A stretch of 64,000 nt of DNA from Arthrobacter caoxuetaonis (GTDB taxonomy: Bacteria > Actinomycetota > Actinomycetes > Actinomycetales > Micrococcaceae). The notes beneath the pieces were generated by a model. It was not told where the DNA came from and did not search any database. It saw only the letters and a program-made list of their open reading frames with translations. Shown piece by piece: positions 1-8,851 of this stretch; position 1 is the first letter of the stretch, and every line of letters starts with the position of its first letter. The DNA is taken from positions 2,170,001 through 2,234,000 of the forward strand of contig NZ_CP099466.1 of the NCBI RefSeq assembly GCF_023921125.1. The letters are read 5' to 3'. The translations under genes were made by a program, and so were the position numbers.

Positions 1-836
1 TCCATGACCTTGGCTTCGGCTGCGCGCTTTGCCAGGTCTTCGCGGAGTTCGGCGATGGTGTCGAACTCGCTCGCCAGCTGGGCGAAGTCGTCGTTGGCCT
101 CGGGGAGTTCGCGCTCCTTGACAGCCTTCACGGTGACGGTGACCTCGGCGTCGGAACCTGCGTGCTCACCGCCGGCCAGCTTGGTGACGAACGTTGCCGA
201 CTCGTCTGCGGAGAGACCGGTAACTGCTTCATCCATGCCTTCAAGCATGGTGCCGGCGCCGACCTGGTAGGACAGGTCCGCAGCGGAATCTACCTCTTCG
301 CCGTCGACCTTCGCGACCAGGTCCATGGTCAGGAAGTCGTCGTTGGCAGCGGGCCGGTCAACGGACTTCAGCGTGCCGAAGCGGCCGCGAAGCTCGTCCA
401 GCGCCTTGTCGACGTCGCCGTCTGCGGCTTCGGCCGGCTCAACGGTGACCTCGATGCCGGCGTAGTCCGGCAGTTCGATTTCGGGGCGGATGTCCAGCTC
501 GACGTTGAAGACCAGCTGGCCTTCGTCCGAAGTGGGATCGGGAACTTCGCTGATCTCAACCTCAGGCCGGCTCAGGGGGCGGATGCCCGTTTCCTGGACT
601 GCTGCCTGGTAGAACCCGTTCAGGCCTTCGTTGATGGCGGTTTCGAGGACGTAGCCGCGGCCAACGCGCTGGTCAATGAGCTTGTTGGGGACCTTGCCCT
701 TGCGGAAGCCCGGGACCTGCACCTGGGTGGCGATGGTCTTGTAGGCCTCGTCGATGCTCGGCTTCAATTCCTCAAGCGGAACTTCTACGTTGAGCTTTAC
801 CCGCGTGGGTGTGAGGTTTTCTACAGCGCTCTTCAC
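1..836 (-). CDS. tig: Trigger factor (partial, 3' end beyond window)
   Basis: Ribosome-associated chaperone and peptidyl-prolyl isomerase that meets nascent chains at the exit tunnel. The gene runs off the left edge, so about 278 N-terminal codons are present. The ribosome-docking signature GFRKGKVP is at residues 43-50. It is followed by the rest of the N-terminal domain, an FKBP-like region ([18 protein letters not shown]) and the start of the helical C-terminal domain. The start is GTG at 836, preceded by AGGAGAAC at good spacing. The clp genes that often follow tig would lie outside the window. Identity is firm from sequence; only the C-terminus is unseen. Confidence 0.95.
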   Translation of the reverse strand, partial: MKSAVENLTPTRVKLNVEVPLEELKPSIDEAYKTIATQVQVPGFRKGKVPNKLIDQRVGRGYVLETAINEGLNGFYQAAVQETGIRPLSRPEVEISEVPDPTSDEGQLVFNVELDIRPEIELPDYAGIEVTVEPAEAADGDVDKALDELRGRFGTLKSVDRPAANDDFLTMDLVAKVDGEEVDSAADLSYQVGAGTMLEGMDEAVTGLSADESATFVTKLAGGEHAGSDAEVTVTVKAVKERELPEANDDFAQLASEFDTIAELREDLAKRAAEAKVM

Positions 837-891
837 AGCGTTAGTTCTCCTGAGGGTTCTGGGGTTGGTCTGCACCGTTGTTCATACAGAG

Positions 892-965
892 TCGGGGTGA
901 CAGGATTTGAACCTGCGACTTCCTGCTCCCAAAGCAGGCGCTCTTCCAAGCTGAGCTACACCCCG
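892..965 (-). tRNA. tRNA-Pro (anticodon TGG)
   Basis: The reverse strand folds as a cloverleaf. The acceptor stem CGGGGTG pairs with CACCCCG, the D arm contains AGCTCAGC, the anticodon loop is CTTTGGGA with TGG, and the T arm is GTTCAAATC. Discriminator A is at 892 and CCA is not encoded. It lies just upstream of tig on the same strand and could be cotranscribed with it or processed from its leader. Confidence 0.95.
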
Positions 966-1104
966 TCAGTGCACCTGACAGCCTACCGGCATTGTTGCAA
1001 TCATGCACAATTCCGGACCTGCCCGGCACACCGCTCGAAGCGGAAGCCGCCGATTGTCCATCCGCCGAAAACCCGTGCTAAGGTAAATCCTGCCTTACGG
1101 CGCC

Positions 1105-1175
1105 GGGGATGTAGCTCAATGGTAGAGCCTCAGTCTTCCAAACTGATTACGCGGGTTCGATTCCCGTCATCCCCT
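1105..1175 (+). tRNA. tRNA-Gly (anticodon TCC)
   Basis: Acceptor GGGGATG pairs with CATCCCC. The D arm is GCTC-AATGGTA-GAGC, the anticodon stem-loop is TCAGT-CTTCCAA-ACTGA giving TCC, and the T arm includes GGTTCGATTCC. The discriminator is T, as in many Gly tRNAs, and there is no encoded CCA. It is 71 nt long, divergent from tRNA-Pro, and followed at once by a hairpin terminator. Confidence 0.95.
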
Positions 1176-1197
1176 CGGCGGAATATTTTCCCAAAAG

Positions 1198-1241
1198 AGT
1201 CCCGATCCACGGTACAGACACCGTGAACCGGGACTTTTTTG
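1198..1241 (+). terminator. Rho-independent terminator after tRNA-Gly
   Basis: A two-part hairpin: AGTCCCG pairs with CGGGACT outside, CACGGT pairs with ACCGTG inside, and a T run follows. It sits between tRNA-Gly (plus) and the 3' end of nei (minus), so it ends the tRNA transcript and may also stop the opposing one. Confidence 0.8.
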
Positions 1242-1246
1242 TGCCC

Positions 1247-2134
1247 TTATCCTGCTTGGCAGGACGGGCACCAGTACAGCTTCCGCGCGGCCATGTCCGT
1301 CATGACCACCGCGGTACCGCAGATCCGGCAGGGCAGCCCCTGGCGCTTATAGACGTAATGCGCTTCACTGGCCGGCGCCGGCTGCGACTGATCGCCGCGG
1401 TGCTCCGGACGCGTCGTAACAATCCTTCCGGCGGCGACGCCGTCGGCCATCAGCACGACGGCGTCCTTCCACAGGTCAAGCGCCGTGGCCTGAAGAACCT
1501 GTTTACCCGGCTGCCGGGGCGGTATCTGCGCCCGGAACAGCAGCTCGGCCCGGTAGACGTTGCCTACGCCGGCGAGGACTTCCTGGTTCATCAGCAGCTG
1601 TCCCACCGGCGAAGTCCGCTGAGTCAGCCGGCGAACGAACTCCTCCGGGTCTGCGTCCGGCTGCAGCGGGTCCGGGCCCAGCCTTGCCAGGACTGCCGAG
1701 CGTTCGTGCTCAGTGACAACCTCGCATGCCGTGGGGCCGCGCAGATCCGCCCATCCGTGATCGGATACCAAGCGGACGCGCACCGCGCCCCGGGGCTCAG
1801 GCGGGCCCGCATACGCGGCCATGCCGCCGTCGTCAGCTACTTCCTGCTCCCCCACCCGGCGCGGCGCACCGATGCTGGACGAACCGCGGAACGTCTCATC
1901 GCCGCCGAAATCGAAGGCACCGTAAAGTCCCAGATGGATTCGCAGGAAAAGTTCATTGTCGAACCCCAGGAACAACTGCTTTCCGTGTGCTGCGGCGTCG
2001 ACGAGGACATGCCCGTCCAGCTGTGCGGCCCCCGCAGTAAACCGGCCCTGGGGGCTGGAAACCGCCAGCCTCTGCCCGGCAAAAACCGACCGGAATTGCC
2101 GGGCGAGCCGGTGGATGGAGTGGCCTTCAGGCAT
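1247..2134 (-). CDS. nei: Fpg/Nei-family DNA glycosylase (endonuclease VIII-like)
   Basis: Base-excision repair glycosylase/AP lyase that removes oxidised bases. The protein has 295 aa. It begins MPEGHSIHR; Pro2 is the nucleophile and Glu3 the acid of this family, and the GHSIHR variant resembles actinobacterial Nei rather than Fpg. A helix-two-turn-helix region with GVGNVYRAE is in the middle, and a C-terminal zinc finger CRIC-x16-CPSC closes the protein. The ATG shares one base with the rpiB stop (TGATG), so the two genes are translationally coupled. Substrate range (Nei1 or Nei2 type) cannot be read from the sequence alone. Confidence 0.9.
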   Translation of the reverse strand: MPEGHSIHRLARQFRSVFAGQRLAVSSPQGRFTAGAAQLDGHVLVDAAAHGKQLFLGFDNELFLRIHLGLYGAFDFGGDETFRGSSSIGAPRRVGEQEVADDGGMAAYAGPPEPRGAVRVRLVSDHGWADLRGPTACEVVTEHERSAVLARLGPDPLQPDADPEEFVRRLTQRTSPVGQLLMNQEVLAGVGNVYRAELLFRAQIPPRQPGKQVLQATALDLWKDAVVLMADGVAAGRIVTTRPEHRGDQSQPAPASEAHYVYKRQGLPCRICGTAVVMTDMAARKLYWCPSCQAG

Positions 2135-2610
2135 CAGCGGGTGGCAATGGCGCCGCTGGCCTCGTACTCCGCAATCTGTCCGATGCGCCGGACGTGGCGT
2201 TCGGCATCGCTGAAGGGCTCTGCGAGGAACGCGTCAATGATGTTCGTCGCTTCGGCGAGGCTGTGCTGCCGTCCGCCGACTGCGACGACGTTGGCGTCGT
2301 TGTGCTGGCGGGCAAGACGCGCCGTGTCCAGGTTCCACGCGAGGGCCGCCCGGATGCCGCGGACCTTGTTGGCAGCGATCTGCTCTCCGTTGCCTGAACC
2401 GCCCAGCACGATGCCCAGGGCATCGATTCCGGCTGCCTGGTCCGCGGCAACAGCTTTTGCGGCGTCAATGCAGAAACCCGGGTAGTCGTCTTCCGCGTCA
2501 TACTCCTTGGGACCGTGGTCCACGACCTCATACCCCTTCGAAGCCAGGTGTTCCTGCAGGTGGGCGCTAAGTTCGAGTCCTGCATGGTCTGTAGCGATAT
2601 GGACGCGCAT
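2134..2610 (-). CDS. rpiB: Ribose-5-phosphate isomerase B
   Basis: Interconverts ribose 5-phosphate and ribulose 5-phosphate in the pentose phosphate pathway. The protein has 158 aa. Its start MRVHIATDHAG, the phosphate-binding GGSGNGEQIAANK and HNDANVVAVGGR are LacAB/RpiB signatures. The Glu in GNGEQIAANK, where enteric enzymes have a GTGIGMSIAAN loop preceded by Cys, matches the mycobacterial-type active site. It is the first gene of a two-gene unit with nei. It is divergent from the secreted metalloprotease gene, with 221 bases between the two starts. Confidence 0.92.
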   Translation of the reverse strand: MRVHIATDHAGLELSAHLQEHLASKGYEVVDHGPKEYDAEDDYPGFCIDAAKAVAADQAAGIDALGIVLGGSGNGEQIAANKVRGIRAALAWNLDTARLARQHNDANVVAVGGRQHSLAEATNIIDAFLAEPFSDAERHVRRIGQIAEYEASGAIATR

Positions 2611-2727
2611 GGGTTTCCGTTCATGGGTGTATGTGGTGGAACTTCCAGTACCAGCTTAACTTTTTTGCCCTCCTGTGACGCAAACGGGTAACGCCGCCTA
2701 AACTCCGGCCGATAGCTGAGAGTGCAA

Positions 2728-2794
2728 GTGGTTTCGCTGGGAACGGGCTCGCCCGTCGGCAAGTCCGGCATTGGAGGGTTCCCAGCGAAACCAC
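2728..2794. promoter_or_regulatory. Perfect 17-bp inverted repeat upstream of the LGFP metalloprotease
   Basis: GTGGTTTCGCTGGGAAC at 2728-2744 is repeated exactly inverted at 2778-2794, separated by 33 bases. The loop holds a smaller inverted repeat, ACGGGC-TC-GCCCGT (2743-2756). The element ends 37 bases before the chosen start of the downstream gene. It could be a 5'-UTR stem-loop, a cruciform or a pair of operator half-sites. I could not match it to a known riboswitch. Confidence 0.6.
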
Positions 2795-2831
2795 GTCCAC
2801 CTCCGAAGTAACGCTATGCAAGGATTTGCCA

Positions 2832-5800
2832 TTGAAAACCGGGAAACTCGTCCTTCTTGCAACGTTGACGGCAGGCCTCGTTTTTGGAGGTCTTCCTCCT
2901 GCGGCGGCCGTGAATGCGGAGCCGGCGTTTCCTGATGCTGTCCTGGAGTCTCCCGGTGGCCCTGAGCCCCTCGTCCTTCCGGGCGAAGTCCCGGCAGATG
3001 CCCTGAATGGCGGTGCTGAGCCCCTTCCGGCGCAGATGTCCCAGGTTCCGGAGGTGTCCCCGGCTCCGGAGGTTTCTCCGGAGAGCACGGCGCCCGCAGA
3101 GCAGGCAGTCCCACTGGATGTCGCCGATGCCTCGAACGCCCCCGAAGAGACAGCCGTGCCCGAAGACGACGGCTACGAGTATGTGCCTGTCGGTGAAGGC
3201 CATGTCGTTCCCGGTCCTGACACCCCGCTGGTCACCGAGGCTGACGGCAGCGTCCGCTCTGCTGTTGAGACCGAACATCAGCACGTAGAGCCGATGCTGG
3301 CGCGCGGCGGCGCGGCCAGCATGCTCTCCGCAGCGGCACGGGCAGGAAACATCAAGGTCACCCTCGTCCGTGCAACGGTGCAAGGCAACGGGAACCTGGT
3401 GAATCTCAACTCCGCGCGCAACTCGATCTCCAGCGCCAGCAACTACTGGAAAACGATGTCGAACGGCCGTCTGTCGATGTCCGTAGCCAGTGAGAAGATT
3501 CACCGCAGCGCCACCGCCCATGCATACGATGACTACGCGACGATGATGAATAAGATCGCCAAAGAGCTGAAATGGGTGGACAACCCCTACACGGCGCTCG
3601 TGGTCTTCGTGCCCACGGCCGATCTGCGGTCCGGTGGCTACGGCGGCATCCTCGGCGGCGGGTGGACTGTGGGCGGCACGGCAGGACGAATCCTCATGCC
3701 CGCTCCGTCAAATTTCACCAACAACGTCGTCACGCATGAGTTCGGCCATGTCCTGGGGCTGCTTCATGCCAATAGCCTGCAGTGCACGAACGGGCGCTCG
3801 GACGTCGGCCCGGGCTCGAACGGGCGCTGGGCGGACGGTGCCTGCACCAGTCGTGAGTACGGCGACACCACCGACCTCATGGGTTCGGCCCAGAACCACC
3901 AGCCGGTGATCAGTTCATATTTCTGGCACAAGGGCAGCTTCGGTCAGGGCAACGAGGTCCTCGATATAGGCGAGGCAGGATCGCCGCGGACATTCACTCT
4001 GCGGCCCTGGGGCGGTTCGGGTGCCAACCGTGCGCTGAGGTTCGTCGATCCCCAGTCCCGTGAAGAGTACTACGTAGAACTCCGCCAGCCCGCCGGCTAT
4101 GACCAATACTTGTCAGGCAGCAGCGCCGGAAACCGGGGCGTCAAGATCATCAAAGCTGATGCCGCGAACTCCTGGGCCCTAAACTCCCTCATCATTCCGC
4201 CTACCACCAAGCCTTTCTCCGGTTACTACAACACCAAGCATGCCTGGCAGCAGGGACAGACGTTCACCACCCACAGCGGCTCTACTGTCGCAATCCATTC
4301 GGTGAGTTCCACCTCTGCGTCCGTTACGGTAACCGGAAGCGGCAGCGCTCAGGCTAAAAGGGCAATTGATGCCGTCTTCGCCGCAAACCCTGGAACAGGG
4401 CCTGCCCAAGGCGGGATCGTTGGAGGGCAAAAGCAGAACGGTGCCTACCGCCAGCACCAGAACGGAACCATTTACTTCTCGCCTTCCCACGGCGCTTTTA
4501 TTGTCGGAGGCGCGGTACGGAGCGGCTACTTGGCCCAAGGAGGGCACAACGGATCGCTGGGCTATCCAACGTCGTCCGAACTGCCGGGCGGCAAGGGCGG
4601 CGTCTACCAGAATTTCCAGGGTGGAGTCATGTATTGGAGCCCTGCCACCGGCGCCCGGAGTTCTCCGAACGGGGAAATACGTCAGGCATATGCCCGTCAT
4701 TCCTACGAGCACGGACCGCTCGGCTACCCTACCAGCGAGCACGTCAGCCTGCCGGGCGGAGGGGTTTTCCAGAATTTCCAGGGAGGCTCCATAATGCGGC
4801 TCCCGGGTAAAACTGCGTACGCGTCGCTGCAGGGTCCCGTTCGTGATGCCTATGCCCGCCAGGGATATCAAAACGGAAAACTTGGGTATCCGATCTCCGA
4901 CGAATACTCCTCGGCCGGCGGACGCATCCAGGATTACCAGGGGGGACGGCTGGTCTACTCGCGCGCATCCGGGATACACACAGTGAGCGGATCAATCGGG
5001 TCTGCCTACATGGCTGCCAAAGGCCCGGCAGGAAAAATGGGGTTTCCCACAGCAGGAGAGGTAAAGCTAAAGGGAGGGGCCTCGCAGCAATTCCAAAAGG
5101 GCGTCATTTATTCGAGCCCTTCAACGGGAGCTGTCCTGGTGCCCAAGGGAGCCTTGCTGGATCGTTACCTGGCCATGGGAGCGGAAAAAAGCAAACTCGG
5201 ATTTCCCGCTGCGGGACAGTCTGCCGTCGGCAAGGGACTCGTCCAGCGATTCCAGGGCGGCACGCTCACCTGGTCACCAGCTACCGGTTCCAGGATTGTC
5301 GTAGGGGCTATCAATACGGCCTACACCTCGCTAAAGGGCCCCTCGGGCTCGTTGGGCTTCCCCACCGGCGGCGAGTCCGTCTCAGCCGGGGGAGCCTCTC
5401 AGACCTTCGAGAAGGGAACCATCTACTGGAGTCCTTCAACCGGTGCATTGGCCGTCAAGAAGGGAGCATTGCACGACGTATATCGCAAGAATGGCGCAGC
5501 GGCTGGACGCGTGGGCTATCCCGTGACACCGGAAATCCCCATAGGACGCAACGGCGTCTACCAGTCCTTCCAGGGCGGAACAATCTATTGGTCACCTACG
5601 ACGGGCGCCCACCTCAACAACGGCGGCATTCGCTCTGCCTACGCGTCGTTGGGATATGAACAGGGATTTTTGGGCTACCCGGTGTCAGGGGAAGTTAAAA
5701 TAAGGAACGGCGGCGTCTACCAGTCCTTCCAGGGCGGAACAATTTATTGGTCGCCCGCGACAGGCGCGCATGCAAACGCCGGCGGCGTTCGTGCCGCTTA

Positions 5801-6098
5801 CGCCCGCCTCGGGTGGGAGAACGGATTCCTGGGCTACCCGGTCTCGGGGGAAGTGAAAATACGGAACGGCGGCGTCTACCAGTCCTTCCAGGGCGGAACA
5901 ATCTATTGGTCACCCGGCGCGGGAGGTCACGCCAACGCCGGCAAGATTCGGGCCGCATATGCAGCGCAGGGCTGGGAAAATGGAAGACTCGGGTACCCGA
6001 CGTCAGGCGAGTACCCAGTTCCAAATGGTTCCGAGCAAACCTTCGCAGGCGGGAAAATCACCCTGCGCAACGGGTCAGCCGTCGTGAAGTACCGCTAG
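2832..6098 (+). CDS. Secreted metzincin metalloprotease with ten LGFP repeats
   Basis: Predicted exported zinc protease of 1088 aa held at the cell wall. A Sec signal peptide (KTGK, then a hydrophobic stretch ending AAAVNA) covers residues 1-29. A Pro/Glu/Val-rich acidic segment, possibly a pro-region, follows to about 150. The catalytic domain has HEFGHVLGLLH at about 302-312, the metzincin HExxHxxGxxH zinc motif, and a downstream DLMG Met-turn candidate, resembling M11 gametolysin-like peptidases. From about residue 528 there are ten LGFP repeats (LGYPTS, LGFPTG and variants, each with FQGG and YWSP), a module known from corynebacterial envelope proteins. The TTG at 2832 is chosen because AAGGA lies 7 bases upstream; TTG 2826 is the alternative. 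Substrate is unknown. Confidence 0.8.
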   Translation: MKTGKLVLLATLTAGLVFGGLPPAAAVNAEPAFPDAVLESPGGPEPLVLPGEVPADALNGGAEPLPAQMSQVPEVSPAPEVSPESTAPAEQAVPLDVADASNAPEETAVPEDDGYEYVPVGEGHVVPGPDTPLVTEADGSVRSAVETEHQHVEPMLARGGAASMLSAAARAGNIKVTLVRATVQGNGNLVNLNSARNSISSASNYWKTMSNGRLSMSVASEKIHRSATAHAYDDYATMMNKIAKELKWVDNPYTALVVFVPTADLRSGGYGGILGGGWTVGGTAGRILMPAPSNFTNNVVTHEFGHVLGLLHANSLQCTNGRSDVGPGSNGRWADGACTSREYGDTTDLMGSAQNHQPVISSYFWHKGSFGQGNEVLDIGEAGSPRTFTLRPWGGSGANRALRFVDPQSREEYYVELRQPAGYDQYLSGSSAGNRGVKIIKADAANSWALNSLIIPPTTKPFSGYYNTKHAWQQGQTFTTHSGSTVAIHSVSSTSASVTVTGSGSAQAKRAIDAVFAANPGTGPAQGGIVGGQKQNGAYRQHQNGTIYFSPSHGAFIVGGAVRSGYLAQGGHNGSLGYPTSSELPGGKGGVYQNFQGGVMYWSPATGARSSPNGEIRQAYARHSYEHGPLGYPTSEHVSLPGGGVFQNFQGGSIMRLPGKTAYASLQGPVRDAYARQGYQNGKLGYPISDEYSSAGGRIQDYQGGRLVYSRASGIHTVSGSIGSAYMAAKGPAGKMGFPTAGEVKLKGGASQQFQKGVIYSSPSTGAVLVPKGALLDRYLAMGAEKSKLGFPAAGQSAVGKGLVQRFQGGTLTWSPATGSRIVVGAINTAYTSLKGPSGSLGFPTGGESVSAGGASQTFEKGTIYWSPSTGALAVKKGALHDVYRKNGAAAGRVGYPVTPEIPIGRNGVYQSFQGGTIYWSPTTGAHLNNGGIRSAYASLGYEQGFLGYPVSGEVKIRNGGVYQSFQGGTIYWSPATGAHANAGGVRAAYARLGWENGFLGYPVSGEVKIRNGGVYQSFQGGTIYWSPGAGGHANAGKIRAAYAAQGWENGRLGYPTSGEYPVPNGSEQTFAGGKITLRNGSAVVKYR
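5551..5930 (+). repeat. Near-identical DNA repeats inside the last LGFP units
   Basis: Three successive LGFP units share almost the same DNA. The core GGCGTCTACCAGTCCTTCC followed by AGGGCGGAACAAT recurs near 5554, 5711 and 5874. The blocks starting at 5671 and 5831 match over about 87 bases with only a few differences. Earlier repeats in the gene are more diverged. This points to recent tandem duplication or gene conversion at the C-terminal end. Confidence 0.8.
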
Positions 6099-6150
6099 GC
6101 TCGGCGTCCCCGGGACTCCCCCCGCTTGGCAGAACAGCCCCAAGTGAGAG

Positions 6151-6205
6151 AATGTTGCAATTGTTCATTGCCGCCGGCGTGGCCAGGTGCCACGCCGGCA
6201 ACATT
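6151..6205. terminator. Nested hairpin between protease gene and pepN
   Basis: Outer arms AATGTTGC (6151-6158) and GCAACATT (6198-6205) enclose an 11-bp perfect stem, GCCGGCGTGGC (6173-6183) with GCCACGCCGGC (6189-6199). No long T run follows, so it is a possible weak terminator or a pepN leader structure. It ends 23 bases before the pepN start. Confidence 0.45.
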
Positions 6206-6228
6206 TCTCCACTTCGAAAGGCTCAACC

Positions 6229-8790
6229 TTGCCAGGTATGAATCTCACCCGCACTGAGGCGCGTGAACGGGCAGAACTGATCAACGTCGAGTCTTACGAC
6301 ATCAACCTTGACCTGACCCGTGGTGACGACGTTTTCGGCAGCACGACCGTTGTGCGTTTCACCGCCGAGCCGGGTTCCAGCACCTTCATTGACGCAGTCA
6401 CCGCCAAGGTGCACAGGATTACCCTCAACGGTGTCTCACTGGACCCTGAGTCCGTCTCAGACGGTGTGCGCATCCAGCTGCCCAACCTGGCAGAGTCAAA
6501 CGAGCTCGTGGTGGATGCTGATGCGTTCTACATGAACACCGGTGAGGGACTGCACCGTTTCGTGGATCCCGTGGACAACGAGGTCTACCTCTATTCCCAG
6601 TTCGAGGTTCCGGACTCCCGCCGGATGTTCGCCGTCTTCGAGCAGCCGGACCTCAAGGCAACCTTCCGCTTCACGGTGACGGCACCTGAGCACTGGGACG
6701 TTATTTCCAACTCCCCCACACCGGAACCGGTCAAGGCCAGCGCAGAGGATTCCACGTCCCCCAGCGCCACCTGGTCCTTCGAACCGACGCCCCGGATTTC
6801 TTCCTACATCACGGCGCTGATTGCGGGCCCGTACCAGTCAGTCCGTTCCGAGCTCACCAGCTCCGACGGCCGCACCATCCCGCTGGGCGTCTTTGCCCGC
6901 AGGTCCCTGATGGAGTATTTGGATGCGGAGAACATCTTCGAACTGACCCGGCAGGGCTTTGAATTCTACGAAGCCCAGTTCGGCACCCCGTACCCCTTCG
7001 AGAAGTACGACCAGCTCTTCGTGCCCGAGTTCAACGCCGGTGCCATGGAGAATGCCGGGGCTGTGACCTTCCTGGAAAGCTACGTCTTCCGCGGCCGCGT
7101 CCCCGATGCCACGGTAGAGCGCCGCGCCATCACCGTGCTCCACGAACTCGCGCACATGTGGTTCGGCGACCTGGTGACCATGCGCTGGTGGAATGACCTG
7201 TGGCTGAATGAGTCGTTCGCAGAATTCATGTCAGCCCTCGCGGCGGCTGAAGCCACCGAGTTCAAGCAGGCCTGGACTACCTTCGCGTCCATGGAAAAGG
7301 CCTGGGCCTACCGCCAGGACCAGCTCCCCACCACGCACCCGATCGTGGCAGAGATCCGCGACCTGGAAGACGTCCAGGTCAATTTCGACGGCATCACCTA
7401 CGCCAAGGGCGCTTCCGTCCTGAAGCAGCTGGTGGCCTGGGTCGGCCAGGACAAGTTCATGCAGGGTGTCCGTGAGTACTTCGGCAAGCACTCCTGGGGC
7501 AACACGGAACTCTCTGACCTGCTCTCCGAACTCGAAGCAGCCAGCGGCCGCGACCTCAGCCAGTGGTCCGCCCAGTGGCTGGAAACCGCAGGCGTCAACA
7601 CGCTGCGTCCGGAGCTGGAAACGGACGACGACGGCGTCATCACCTCCTTCGCTGTCCGCCAGAGCGCTGTACCGGAGTACCCGACGCTGCGCCCGCACCG
7701 TCTGGCCATCGGCTTCTATACAGCGGGCGAAGACGGCAAGCTGCGCCGCAGCGACCGGGTGGAACTCGACGTCGACGGGGAGCTGACCGGCGTGCCGGAA
7801 CTCATCGGGCGCGTGCGTCCGGACCTGATCCTGCTCAACGACGACGACCTCGCTTACGCCAAAATCCGCCTGGACGACGCGTCCTCCCGTCTGGCGACCC
7901 GCCGCCTGCGCGACATCGATGAGTCGCTGCCGCGCACCCTCGTCTGGGCCTCCGCGTGGGACGCGACCCGCGACGGCGAAATCCCGGCCCGCAACTACGT
8001 CGAGCTCGTGCTGCAGAACATTGCCTCCGAATCGGATTCTTCCGTGGTCCAGGTCCTGCTGCGCCAGCTGGCAACGACCTTGGCCTTCTATGTGAATCCG
8101 CAGGACCAGCAGGCCATGACGGCTGCGGCTGCCGACAGCCTCTGGGAGCTCAGCCGCGGGGCCGCTGAAGGATCGGATTCCCAGCTGCAGTTCGTCAAGG
8201 CCTTTGCCTCCCACGCACAGACCCCCGAACAGCTCGATACCGTCGCCGGGTTGCTCTCGGGCGACCTCGTGCTCGGAGGCCTCGAAGTCGGCTCCGACCT
8301 GCGTTGGGAGCTGCTCGCTTCCCTGGTGGCCGGCGGCCGGTCAGGCGAGGCGGAGATTGCTGCCGAGCTGGAACGCGACGCGACGGCGACCGGAGCGCTG
8401 GCCGCTGCCGGAGCCCGCGCAGCCCTGCCCTCCGCAGAGGCCAAGGCTGCGGCGTGGGAAGCAATCGTCGAACGCTCCGACATGCCCAACGCTGCCCAGC
8501 GGGCCGCTATCGGCGGATTCAGCCGCGTACATGACACGGCCCTGCTGGAGCCGTACGCCGAAAAGTACTTCGGCGCCATTCGCGCTGTGTGGGACAGCCG
8601 CACGCATGAGATCGCCCAGCAGATCGTCGTCGGCCTCTACCCGTCGCGCCTCACCACACAGGCAACCGTGGACCGCACGGATGCCTTCCTGGCATCCCTG
8701 GGCGATGAAGCGCCGGCGCTGCGGCGGCTGCTGCTGGAAAGCCGCGACGGCGTCGTCCGGGCGCTGAAGGCACAGGCAGCCGACCGCTAA
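6229..8790 (+). CDS. pepN: Aminopeptidase N (M1 family)
   Basis: Cytosolic zinc aminopeptidase that removes N-terminal residues from peptides during protein turnover. The 853-aa protein has the exopeptidase motif GAMEN near residue 271 and the zinc site HELAH, with the downstream Glu in NESFAEF, near 305-328. A long C-terminal ERAP1-like helical domain follows. TTG at 6229 (LPGMNL) is preferred because GAAAGG lies 7 bases upstream; ATG 6238 is possible. Size and motif order are normal for actinobacterial PepN. Confidence 0.95.
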   Translation: MPGMNLTRTEARERAELINVESYDINLDLTRGDDVFGSTTVVRFTAEPGSSTFIDAVTAKVHRITLNGVSLDPESVSDGVRIQLPNLAESNELVVDADAFYMNTGEGLHRFVDPVDNEVYLYSQFEVPDSRRMFAVFEQPDLKATFRFTVTAPEHWDVISNSPTPEPVKASAEDSTSPSATWSFEPTPRISSYITALIAGPYQSVRSELTSSDGRTIPLGVFARRSLMEYLDAENIFELTRQGFEFYEAQFGTPYPFEKYDQLFVPEFNAGAMENAGAVTFLESYVFRGRVPDATVERRAITVLHELAHMWFGDLVTMRWWNDLWLNESFAEFMSALAAAEATEFKQAWTTFASMEKAWAYRQDQLPTTHPIVAEIRDLEDVQVNFDGITYAKGASVLKQLVAWVGQDKFMQGVREYFGKHSWGNTELSDLLSELEAASGRDLSQWSAQWLETAGVNTLRPELETDDDGVITSFAVRQSAVPEYPTLRPHRLAIGFYTAGEDGKLRRSDRVELDVDGELTGVPELIGRVRPDLILLNDDDLAYAKIRLDDASSRLATRRLRDIDESLPRTLVWASAWDATRDGEIPARNYVELVLQNIASESDSSVVQVLLRQLATTLAFYVNPQDQQAMTAAAADSLWELSRGAAEGSDSQLQFVKAFASHAQTPEQLDTVAGLLSGDLVLGGLEVGSDLRWELLASLVAGGRSGEAEIAAELERDATATGALAAAGARAALPSAEAKAAAWEAIVERSDMPNAAQRAAIGGFSRVHDTALLEPYAEKYFGAIRAVWDSRTHEIAQQIVVGLYPSRLTTQATVDRTDAFLASLGDEAPALRRLLLESRDGVVRALKAQAADR

Positions 8791-8851
8791 CGGCACTGTT
8801 CCGCTGCGGTTCCCGCTCCCTTCCGCGGTGCTGCCAAGGTAACTTTGAGGC

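Noticed and set aside
2611..2831. Cyclic di-AMP (ydaO-type) riboswitch before a cell-wall gene
   Set aside because: Considered because such switches precede wall hydrolases in actinobacteria, but the conserved core stretches are not recognisable; only the long inverted repeat is clear.
4558..6060. CRISPR-like or satellite array
   Set aside because: The repeats are in frame and encode LGFP protein units with diverged sequence; no spacers or cas genes are present.
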